Below, piece after piece: positions 1 through 5,726 of a DNA stretch of 6,242 nt. Below the pieces are notes generated by a model that made no database searches, had not been told where the DNA came from, and was given only the letters and a program-made list of their open reading frames with translations. Position numbers and translations under genes: made by a program. Position 1 is the first letter of the stretch, and each line of letters opens with the position of its first letter. Origin of the DNA: SAR92 clade bacterium (GTDB taxonomy: Bacteria > Pseudomonadota > Gammaproteobacteria > Pseudomonadales > Porticoccaceae); NCBI GenBank assembly GCA_018607545.1, contig JABBBF010000105.1:1-6242 (forward strand), in the 5' to 3' direction.

Positions 1-1099
1 CAATTTTTTCCAGCTGGCTCTGGGCACCAAACTCTGGGGTCATCACATAAATTGGAATATCCACATAGGGCACAATGCCCGCATCACCCTGACCAATACC
101 TGGCGTTTCCACCACCACCAGATCGAAGCCGCCAAGGCGCAGGGCGCCAATAATATCGGTAAGTGACTCCGGCACTTCGCCACTGGCGCCACGGGTACCG
201 ATTGAACGCATAAAGATATTCTGATGGTAGATCGCATTCATGCGAATACGATCCCCCAATAGTGCACCGCCGGTTTTTCGGCGAGTGGGATCAATCGCCA
301 GCACAGCGATCTTTAATTTATCCTCAGCGTCCTGCCGAAAGCGGCGAATTAATTCATCTGTAAGCGATGATTTACCGGCACCACCGGTACCGGTAATACC
401 AAGCACCGGGACTGACTTGCTTAAAAACTGCGCCTGTTCACGAAGTGATTTTTGCTGCTCTCCAGAGAGTTCACCGCGCTCAATAGCGGTTATTAAACGG
501 GATAAATTAGAACGCTTTTGGGCGTCGCTCAACTGCTTGGCGTCAACAGTGATATCCTGGTAACTTCCCAGAGAACAGCGCTTGATCATATCGTCGATCA
601 TGCCGACCAGACCCAGATCCTGACCATCATAGGGTGAGTAAATTCGCTCTACACCATAGGCTTCAAGCTCCTTGATTTCAGCTGGGACTATCACCCCACC
701 GCCACCGCCAAACAACCGAATATGTTCAGCACCGGCCTCTTTAAGCAGGTCCACGGCATATTTAAAGTATTCAACATGGCCACCCTGATAGGAGCTGATG
801 GCGATGCCCTGGGCATCTTCCTGCAGCGCGGTTTCAACCACCTCTGCCACCGAGCGGTTGTGCGCCAGATGAATCACTTCAACACCAGCACCCTGCAGTA
901 TGCGACGCATAATATTAATCGCCGCATCATGGCCATCAAATAGACTCGCGGCGGTAACAAATCTCAGGGGAATAGCAGGCTTTTGCCGATGGCTGGCGCT
1001 GGAAGAATCGGCCTGCTCGGAGGTGGGATTTTTAACTGTTTTATTGGCTTTTTTTTCGGCTTTTTTTTCGGGTGCGGCTTTAGCTGTTGAGGTGCTCAT
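1..1099 (-). CDS. icmF: Fused isobutyryl-CoA mutase IcmF, N-terminal part (partial, runs off left edge)
   Basis: Adenosylcobalamin-dependent mutase interconverting isobutyryl-CoA and n-butyryl-CoA, fused to its own G-protein chaperone; cytoplasmic. The 366 residues seen start at ATG 1099, with GGAG at 1105-1108 five bases upstream, and have no stop before the edge; family members are about 1,090 residues. Residues 1-44 are a Lys/Ala/Glu/Ser-rich tail. The B12-binding domain follows: D55-G-H57-D with H57 the expected lower cobalt ligand, S-S-Y-Q-G-G-H at 102-108 and F-G-G-G-G-G at 130-135. The MeaB-like GTPase domain has a P-loop G237-TGGA-G-K243-S, D270-P-T-R-R-K-T, and E331-T-P-G-I-G-Q. The order B12 domain, then GTPase, is diagnostic of IcmF rather than ordinary methylmalonyl-CoA mutase. 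The substrate barrel lies outside the window, so specificity (isobutyryl, isovaleryl or pivalyl type) cannot be judged. It should not be confused with the type VI secretion protein of the same symbol. The family call is very secure; the exact substrate is inference. Confidence 0.95.
   Translation of the reverse strand, partial: MSTSTAKAAPEKKAEKKANKTVKNPTSEQADSSSASHRQKPAIPLRFVTAASLFDGHDAAINIMRRILQGAGVEVIHLAHNRSVAEVVETALQEDAQGIAISSYQGGHVEYFKYAVDLLKEAGAEHIRLFGGGGGVIVPAEIKELEAYGVERIYSPYDGQDLGLVGMIDDMIKRCSLGSYQDITVDAKQLSDAQKRSNLSRLITAIERGELSGEQQKSLREQAQFLSKSVPVLGITGTGGAGKSSLTDELIRRFRQDAEDKLKIAVLAIDPTRRKTGGALLGDRIRMNAIYHQNIFMRSIGTRGASGEVPESLTDIIGALRLGGFDLVVVETPGIGQGDAGIVPYVDIPIYVMTPEFGAQSQLEKI
1046..1069 (-). 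repeat. Two-copy 12-bp in-frame tandem repeat with A8 tracts at the IcmF N-terminus
   Basis: On the plus strand the unit GGCTTTTTTTTC occurs twice in succession (1046-1057 and 1058-1069). On the coding strand each copy reads Glu-Lys-Lys-Ala, so the repeat is exactly four codons long and preserves the frame. Each copy holds an uninterrupted run of eight A on the coding strand. It lies in the non-conserved tail before the B12 domain, residues 11-18. What is seen is the exact duplication; a slippage origin is inference. Confidence 0.85.
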
Positions 1100-1129
1100 A
1101 TCGACTCCATTGACTGCGCAATACCGTTT

Positions 1130-1148
1130 AGCTCTTTCTAGAAGAGCT
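1130..1148. repeat. Inverted repeat in the icmF leader (7-bp arms, 5-nt loop)
   Basis: AGCTCTT (1130-1136) pairs perfectly with AAGAGCT (1142-1148) around TCTAG. It lies 31-49 bp upstream of the icmF ATG. On the icmF strand no T-run follows it, so it does not look like an intrinsic terminator of the upstream Hsp70 gene. It could be an operator or a leader hairpin; I do not recognise the motif. Confidence 0.5.
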
Positions 1149-1161
1149 TAGTACCGGGCAA

Positions 1162-1192
1162 ATTCCATTCCATTGAGTCTTAGCTTAGTCAA
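1162..1192 (-). promoter_or_regulatory. Possible sigma70-type promoter for icmF
   Basis: Reading the minus strand, TTGACT (1187-1192) matches five of six bases of the -35 consensus. The best downstream -10 candidates are poor: TGGAAT (1162-1167) at a 19-bp spacing or AATGGA (1164-1169) at 17 bp. The position, about 65-95 bp upstream of the ATG, is sensible. The weak -10 would suit a promoter that needs an activator, but this rests on sequence likeness alone. Confidence 0.25.
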
Positions 1193-1212
1193 CTTGCTTG
1201 TTCCGTGCAAGT
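1192..1212. promoter_or_regulatory. Possible operator: 21-bp inverted repeat upstream of icmF
   Basis: ACTTGC (1192-1197) and GCAAGT (1207-1212) form perfect 6-bp arms around a 9-bp centre. The element abuts the TTGACT candidate -35 box of icmF on its upstream side, where a transcription factor could act. The size fits a dimeric regulator. I do not match it to a known acyl-CoA or branched-chain regulator site. Confidence 0.35.
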
Positions 1213-1271
1213 ATCTATGCGAAAGCCAATTTAAAGACAATTGAGAAACTCAGAGTCCTGCGGTGGTGAAT

Positions 1272-2714
1272 CTATAGAGAGAACCGGTCGCCATAACCGT
1301 AGTAATCGGCAATCGCCAGACCGGCGGCGACACTGGTAAAGGGATCGTGCTCAACCACTTTCCCGGCAAACTGGTTATCCAGAATATCTTTTACCGCCGG
1401 TATTAATGAGGAGCCACCAGTGCGCAATACCAGGTCGATATCCACCGCCTGAATATTGGCTTTATTGAGTATCAGGGTGATCGCCTGTTCGAGCTCGAAG
1501 AGCAGATCGGAAATCATCAACTCAAACTCCCAGCGTTCCAGTGTCACCTCGATATCAATTTCAGGAATATCCAATACCGCAGAATCATTCACCGAGAGCT
1601 CGGCTTTAAATGTCTTGATCGCCTCAAAAACCTGGTAGCTGTAGTTTTGCTTAATCAGATCGTAGAGTCGTTTGAATTTAATCGCCCCCTCATCGTCTTC
1701 AACCATACGCTGCATCACCGAGGCGGTGTATTTATTCTGGTTGAGCATATAGCTGACCGGCCAGTTAATCAGCAGGTCTTCAAAGTCGCCAAAGGGGAAT
1801 AGCGTATCCACTTGAGAGCCGTCGAGCACCCGACGCCAGCGCTCACCCTTACCGAGTAGAGGGAAGATTAACTCACGAAAAATCGTCTGGTCAATTCTGT
1901 CACCACCCAGAGCAATACCGTGGGTAGCTTCCACCTTAAAAGATGAACCCTCACGACGCAGTATGCTGAAGTCCAGGGTGCCACCGCCGAAATCGACGGT
2001 CAATACCAGCTCGTCACTGGTACCTGGGTGATTGTGCAAATAACTAATTGCCGCCGCCGTCGGCTCGGGGCAGAACGACTGCTCAGTGATCCCCGCATGA
2101 CGGTAGGATTCACTGAGTCTCTCCAGGGCAATATTATTACGGCCCTGCTCTATACCCTCAAAATTAACCGGATGACCAATACAGGCATGGGTCGTATTGT
2201 CGAGATTGCGCTGCAGCGCTTTGCGAATCCCCACCAGAATAGGCGTCACTAGCGCAACCAGCCGAAAGGCCCGATCAAAGATTAGTGTGCGTCCATCCGA
2301 GGCGTTACCCAGCAGACGCTTGGTGCCGCGAAACAGTCGCCCAGGCAAACTTGAGTCATTAAATGCCTGACCAAAGACCTTGCTGGTTTCCGACTCGCTG
2401 GCCGGGCCAGTTGGATTGCCGGTGCTGGTGCGAGCTTCACCTATAAGCTCGGCGCTGAGCTCTACCTTGCGACCCTGGTTGCCACGAATATATTCATCAA
2501 TCGCCTTTTGGCCAATGGTGGTAGTAAAGTCTCGGTCAATATAATTGGCCGAGGGCATAATCGGGTTCTGTTCAGACAGCTGAACCAGGAAGACCTGCTC
2601 ACCATCATAAACCGCCGCCGCGCTGTTGCTGGTACCAAAATCAATACCGATGCCGAATTTTGGATCATTTGAATTATCGGCAGAACCTGAAAGAGAAGAA
2701 TTGTTGCTTTGCAT
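1272..2714 (-). CDS. Hsp70 family protein, YegD-like, ATPase domain only
   Basis: A 480-residue actin-fold ATPase of the Hsp70 family, closest in type to E. coli YegD (about 450 residues), expected in the cytoplasm. A Ser/Asn/Asp-rich tail (1-18) precedes the phosphate-1 loop G-I-D25-F-G-T-S-N. Next come G-T-K132-R-L-L-G, aligning with the catalytic lysine K70 of DnaK, C-P-E217-P-T-A, the phosphate-2 motif D241-F-G-G-G-T-L-D, G-G-D at 270-272, and the adenosine motif R431-T-G-G-S-S-L-I-P. The protein ends about 40 residues later, so the peptide-binding domain and lid of DnaK (about 638 residues) are absent. It is therefore unlikely to be a classical folding chaperone; the role of YegD-type proteins is poorly known. 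The ATG at 2714 is the only plausible start: an in-frame stop lies at 2757-2759, no GTG or TTG follows before the conserved core, yet no purine-rich Shine-Dalgarno is visible. It lies 172 bp upstream of icmF on the same strand. Confidence 0.9.
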   Translation of the reverse strand: MQSNNSSLSGSADNSNDPKFGIGIDFGTSNSAAAVYDGEQVFLVQLSEQNPIMPSANYIDRDFTTTIGQKAIDEYIRGNQGRKVELSAELIGEARTSTGNPTGPASESETSKVFGQAFNDSSLPGRLFRGTKRLLGNASDGRTLIFDRAFRLVALVTPILVGIRKALQRNLDNTTHACIGHPVNFEGIEQGRNNIALERLSESYRHAGITEQSFCPEPTAAAISYLHNHPGTSDELVLTVDFGGGTLDFSILRREGSSFKVEATHGIALGGDRIDQTIFRELIFPLLGKGERWRRVLDGSQVDTLFPFGDFEDLLINWPVSYMLNQNKYTASVMQRMVEDDEGAIKFKRLYDLIKQNYSYQVFEAIKTFKAELSVNDSAVLDIPEIDIEVTLERWEFELMISDLLFELEQAITLILNKANIQAVDIDLVLRTGGSSLIPAVKDILDNQFAGKVVEHDPFTSVAAGLAIADYYGYGDRFSL

Positions 2715-2919
2715 GAAAAGAGGGTCGCTGGGAAAGATTAAAATAATGCCCGTATTTTAGACTAATTTGACTAACAATTAATAAAAAGCTGCCTTTAAAA
2801 TAACAGTAACGATCAACATGGCTCAGAAAGTACAGCCAACTACCACTCACAGCTATAGTATTGAAAATAGCGTTATGTGATAGCCTAGGCAAATAATAAT
2901 TAGAAAACAAAGGCCTCAA
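2715..2919. promoter_or_regulatory. Divergent promoter region between the Hsp70 gene and the MFS gene
   Basis: This 205-bp AT-rich spacer must serve the minus-strand Hsp70 gene and the plus-strand transporter. For the Hsp70 gene, TAAAAT at 2754-2759 (minus) is a five-of-six -10 match, but no -35 stands at the proper distance. For the transporter, TTGACT at 2767-2772 and TATAGT at 2854-2859 are seen but cannot be paired with good partners. I see no heat-shock sigma factor consensus. An 81-codon minus-strand reading frame spans most of it but lacks coding character. Confidence 0.5.
2739..2759. repeat. AT-rich inverted repeat upstream of the Hsp70 gene
   Basis: TAAAATA (2739-2745) and TATTTTA (2753-2759) are perfect 7-bp arms around ATGCCCG. 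The element lies 25-45 bp upstream of the Hsp70 ATG and its distal arm contains the TAAAAT -10 candidate for that gene. It could be an operator, though AT-only arms arise by chance more readily than mixed ones. Confidence 0.35.
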
Positions 2920-4179
2920 ATGCTACGAAAAATACCACAGCGTTACTCGCTGGTATCGATGTCGATGCTGGCAGTGTTTATCTGCTATATCGACCGCGTC
3001 AATATGTCTGTGGCAATCATCCCCATGGCCGAAGAGTTTGGCTGGGGTCCGGCAAAGCAGGGCTCTGTACTCTCATCATTCTTTGTCGGCTATCTATTAC
3101 TGCAAATACTCGGCGGTACCCTCGCCGATCGGTTTGGCGGGAAAATCGTACTTGGGCTCGGCGTTATACTCTGGTCGCTATTTACCCTGCTAACCCCATT
3201 GGCTGCCTCGATAGGGCTCAGCATCCTGGTTCTTAACCGCATCCTGATGGGTATGGGTGAAGCGGTAACCTTCCCTTCTATTTATGCACTGCTGGCACGC
3301 TGGGTGCCGGTTGCGGAACGATCCCGCGCCATGGGCGTTATTAACAGTGGCATCCCATTGGGAACGGTCTTTGCCCTTATTATTACGCCGATCATTGTTC
3401 AGGCCTACGGCTGGGAATGGGCGTTCTATTCCTTTGCTATTCTCGGTTTTATCTGGGCTGCTATATGGTTTAGGATCGCCGCATCCGACCCGGGCAAACA
3501 TCCACGCATCTCGGCCCGTGAGCTTGCGCATATTCAATCCGATGGCGAACCCAGTAAGACAAAATCTGCGCCGCCGGTATTAAAGCTGCTTAAATCCCGT
3601 GCCATCCAGGCAATTATGGTCGCCCACTTCTGTAATAACTGGTCGCTGTTTCTGCTGCTGACATGGCTGCCTACCTTTATTAACAAAGGCCTGGGAGTGG
3701 ACTATTCATCGATCGGCTACTTCACGATGGTGCCGTTTATTGCCTCGTTCCTGTGTTTGAATATAGCGGGAGGCGTTGCCGACCGCATGATTAAAAGCGG
3801 CATGGCCGTGATTAAGGTACGTAAAATTATGCAGAGTATCAGTCTCGGCGGAATGGCTGCAGCCATGATGGTGGTTGGCTATGCCGAGACTATATGGGTC
3901 GCGATCGCTATTATGACAATCAGTAATGCGCTGGGCTCTGCAGCTGTTGGCGGCTTTGTAGTCAACCATATGGATATAGCGCCAAAATATGCTGGCACCC
4001 TGATGGGCATCACCAATACCATGGCTGCAGTGCCGGGGATTATTGGTGTGTATACCGCGGGTTTAATTTTAGAACTGACCGGCTCTTGGGCTCTGGTGTT
4101 TCAATTGGCTGGGGCAATATCGCTGTTTGGCATGCTGTTCTATCTGCGCTTTGCCAGTGCCGACAAACAATTTGATTAA
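2920..4179 (+). CDS. MFS transporter of the anion:cation symporter (SLC17-like) group
   Basis: A 419-residue inner-membrane secondary transporter with twelve hydrophobic segments: six up to about residue 187, a hydrophilic central loop (about 188-226), then six more. Helix 1 carries Y-I-D25-R26-V-N-M-S. MFS motif A is G65-G-T-L-A-D70-R71-F-G-G-K after helix 2, with a half copy G-G-V-A-D-R at 284-289 in the second half. R107 and G-E114-A-V-T-F-P-S sit in helix 4, and N349-H-M-D-I-A-P precedes helix 11. D-R-V-N, G-E-x-V-T-F-P and N-H-x-D-I-A-P are hallmarks of the SLC17/ANTR-like branch, whose members mostly move organic anions or phosphate with H+ or Na+. The actual substrate cannot be read from the sequence. 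The ATG is preceded by AAAGG (2909-2913) six bases upstream, and an in-frame stop at 2881-2883 limits the start. No regulator or enzyme operon partner adjoins it on this strand. Confidence 0.92.
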   Translation: MLRKIPQRYSLVSMSMLAVFICYIDRVNMSVAIIPMAEEFGWGPAKQGSVLSSFFVGYLLLQILGGTLADRFGGKIVLGLGVILWSLFTLLTPLAASIGLSILVLNRILMGMGEAVTFPSIYALLARWVPVAERSRAMGVINSGIPLGTVFALIITPIIVQAYGWEWAFYSFAILGFIWAAIWFRIAASDPGKHPRISARELAHIQSDGEPSKTKSAPPVLKLLKSRAIQAIMVAHFCNNWSLFLLLTWLPTFINKGLGVDYSSIGYFTMVPFIASFLCLNIAGGVADRMIKSGMAVIKVRKIMQSISLGGMAAAMMVVGYAETIWVAIAIMTISNALGSAAVGGFVVNHMDIAPKYAGTLMGITNTMAAVPGIIGVYTAGLILELTGSWALVFQLAGAISLFGMLFYLRFASADKQFD

Positions 4180-4181
4180 AG

Positions 4182-5537
4182 CTAGTCTATTGCCGCAAAG
4201 GCATCTCGGGTGAGGTTTTCCAGACGGCCATCCCCATGCACAACAATATTGTCTTCGATACGAATTCCGCCATAGGGAATAAACTCATTCACCCGCGACC
4301 AGTTGAACTTGGCGGCATGTTTTCCAGCGCGCAATTTGTCTAACAGTGCGGGAATAAAATACAGTCCTGGCTCTACGGTATGAATCTGGTTGGCCACCAT
4401 CGGCGCAGAGCTGCGCAGCTTTGGATATTTCTCTGATGCCGGTACTTTATCTCCCTGAGCATTGGCCAGGTTACCGCCTCTATCGTGGACATTACTGCCC
4501 AGGTGATGACCCAGGCCATGGGGATAGAACGCCGCTGTAATATCAGCATCAAAGGCCTCTTCGGCCGATACTTGCAACACATCAAATTGACGCAGTACCT
4601 CAGCCACTTTTAGCTGAGATAAAACATTTAACTCAACCGGACATTTGTCTATACCACCAGCGGCGACCAATTCCAGTTGAACTGCATCCATCACCCGAAT
4701 CATCTCGGCAAAATCGCTGCCCTGATCAAAGGCATAGGTGCGAGTAATATCCGAGGCATAACCATTGACAGCAACCCCGGCATCGATCAGAAAACTGCGC
4801 GGTGTCTGGGGTTGCTTAAATAGATTGTGGTGGTGCAATACCGCTGCATGCTCATTGACCCCGGCGATAATACCGTAGGGCATTTCATTTTCACTCTGGT
4901 TACAGGCGGCCAGATAAGCCGTGGCAATCTCCAGCTCTGAAGCGCCGGCCATAAACGCCCGATAGGCCGCGCGATGGGCTGGCGCTGCCTGCCGATTGGC
5001 TTCGCGCACGCACTCCTGCTCGTAAGGGGTTTTAGCTCGACGCTGGAAATCAATCTGGTCAGTAACCGATTTAGGATTCCAACAGTCCGCCGACAGACCC
5101 AACTCATTGGTTTCATTAATAAAGGCAGTGCCATTCTCGCGCTTGCCAAGCTGGCTTTTTAATTCGTCTATAGAAGCATACTCAATAACCTCCAGCCCTT
5201 CCTCAAACCCTGCTGGCAGGGCCTCGGGGGCGGTATGCCAGATATCTTCTACAGTGAGCAGAAATAATTTCGGCTTGCTCGCAGCGGCAACGATCTGCAG
5301 ATAACAGCCGGCGCGTTTGCCCAATGGCACCCACTCCCTGAAGTAGGGATTGGCTTTAAAGGGATAAGCCATATCATCCGAAAACTGCATCTTGCTCTCA
5401 CCGGAGCCAATCACAATTTCATCAAATCCGGTCTCGCTGAGAATATTTTGAAATCTGGAAAACTTCTCCCCGAGGTGTTGGCCATAAAGTTCCGCGATGC
5501 TCACTGTTGCTTCCTTAATTAATTCGTACTGATTCAT
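4182..5537 (-). CDS. pepQ: Xaa-Pro dipeptidase (prolidase) PepQ, M24B family
   Basis: Cytoplasmic dinuclear-metal dipeptidase (typically Mn2+) releasing proline from Xaa-Pro dipeptides. From ATG 5537 the product has 451 residues, close to E. coli PepQ (443). The N-terminal domain holds the family-typical F-S-D-D...Y-P-F-K-A-N-P-Y-F (about 52-66). The pita-bread catalytic domain has all five ligands: D252 and D263 (D-A-G...A-S-D-I-T-R-T), H344 (G-L-G-H-H-L-G), E389 (H-T-V-E-P-G) and E428 (I-R-I-E-D-N), at offsets of 5-6 from the E. coli residues. This subfamily includes the organophosphate-hydrolysing OPAA enzymes of marine Alteromonas-type bacteria, so such promiscuity is possible but untested. 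The frame stays open upstream to a TTG at 5591 (469 residues). I prefer the ATG because homologous sequence begins just after it and a purine-rich AGAGAGGG lies about 11 bases upstream, a rather long spacing. It converges on the MFS gene with two bases between the stops. Confidence 0.96.
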   Translation of the reverse strand: MNQYELIKEATVSIAELYGQHLGEKFSRFQNILSETGFDEIVIGSGESKMQFSDDMAYPFKANPYFREWVPLGKRAGCYLQIVAAASKPKLFLLTVEDIWHTAPEALPAGFEEGLEVIEYASIDELKSQLGKRENGTAFINETNELGLSADCWNPKSVTDQIDFQRRAKTPYEQECVREANRQAAPAHRAAYRAFMAGASELEIATAYLAACNQSENEMPYGIIAGVNEHAAVLHHHNLFKQPQTPRSFLIDAGVAVNGYASDITRTYAFDQGSDFAEMIRVMDAVQLELVAAGGIDKCPVELNVLSQLKVAEVLRQFDVLQVSAEEAFDADITAAFYPHGLGHHLGSNVHDRGGNLANAQGDKVPASEKYPKLRSSAPMVANQIHTVEPGLYFIPALLDKLRAGKHAAKFNWSRVNEFIPYGGIRIEDNIVVHGDGRLENLTRDAFAAID

Positions 5538-5674
5538 GACTTGAATATCCCTCTCTGATTTTACGCCTTTAAATATCGAGATCACTGGCAATGCGAAGAA
5601 GTATGCTTATTACCTGTGATGGCCACAAACAGAGCGTCCGGCGAGAACTAAGTGCCAGACTTGGGCTGCCGGCC

Positions 5675-5680
5675 ATTATA
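5675..5680 (-). promoter_or_regulatory. Possible -10 box for pepQ
   Basis: The minus strand reads a perfect TATAAT here, about 138 bases upstream of the preferred pepQ ATG. At a 17-bp spacing the upstream hexamer is GGGTTT, which is no -35 match and lies inside the putative terminator hairpin. There is no TG extension either. If used, it would give a leader of roughly 130 bases. The evidence is the hexamer and its location only. Confidence 0.3.
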
Positions 5681-5686
5681 GGACTC

Positions 5687-5705
5687 AAAATAAGGGGAAA
5701 CCCCC
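5687..5705 (-). terminator. Possible weak intrinsic terminator after the RND gene
   Basis: On the minus strand, about 21 bases past the RND stop codon, GGGG-TTT-CCCC forms a short all-GC hairpin directly followed by TTATTTT. A fifth G on the 5' side can form a G-U pair. Placement and order are right for a Rho-independent terminator, but the 4-5 bp stem is short, so read-through into pepQ is likely. Confidence 0.45.
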
Positions 5706-5726
5706 ATCTCCTGTAACGAGAAACCT

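Noticed and set aside
43..1151. Several open frames on both strands across the icmF region (for example 43-237 minus, 240-563 plus, 900-1151 plus)
   Set aside because: They are out-of-frame shadows of icmF, which shows continuous conserved domains and motifs in its own frame.
1241..1253. TGAG-TTT-CTCA hairpin on the minus strand after the Hsp70 stop as a terminator
   Set aside because: The stem is only 4 bp with two A-T pairs and no continuous T-run follows.
1100..1271. Cobalamin riboswitch upstream of icmF
   Set aside because: No B12-box-like conserved segment seen and the spacer is short for that element; only simple inverted repeats are present.
2674..2919. 81-codon minus-strand frame from 2919 overlapping the start of the Hsp70 gene
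   Set aside because: Composition is that of an AT-rich promoter region, no recognisable domain, and it overlaps the Hsp70 start in another frame.
3190..3583. Frames of about 100 codons on both strands inside the transporter gene
   Set aside because: The transporter frame has twelve helices and family motifs throughout; the others are shadows.
4373..5304. Frames of 62-120 codons overlapping pepQ
   Set aside because: pepQ carries all five metal ligands and matches family length; these are shadows.
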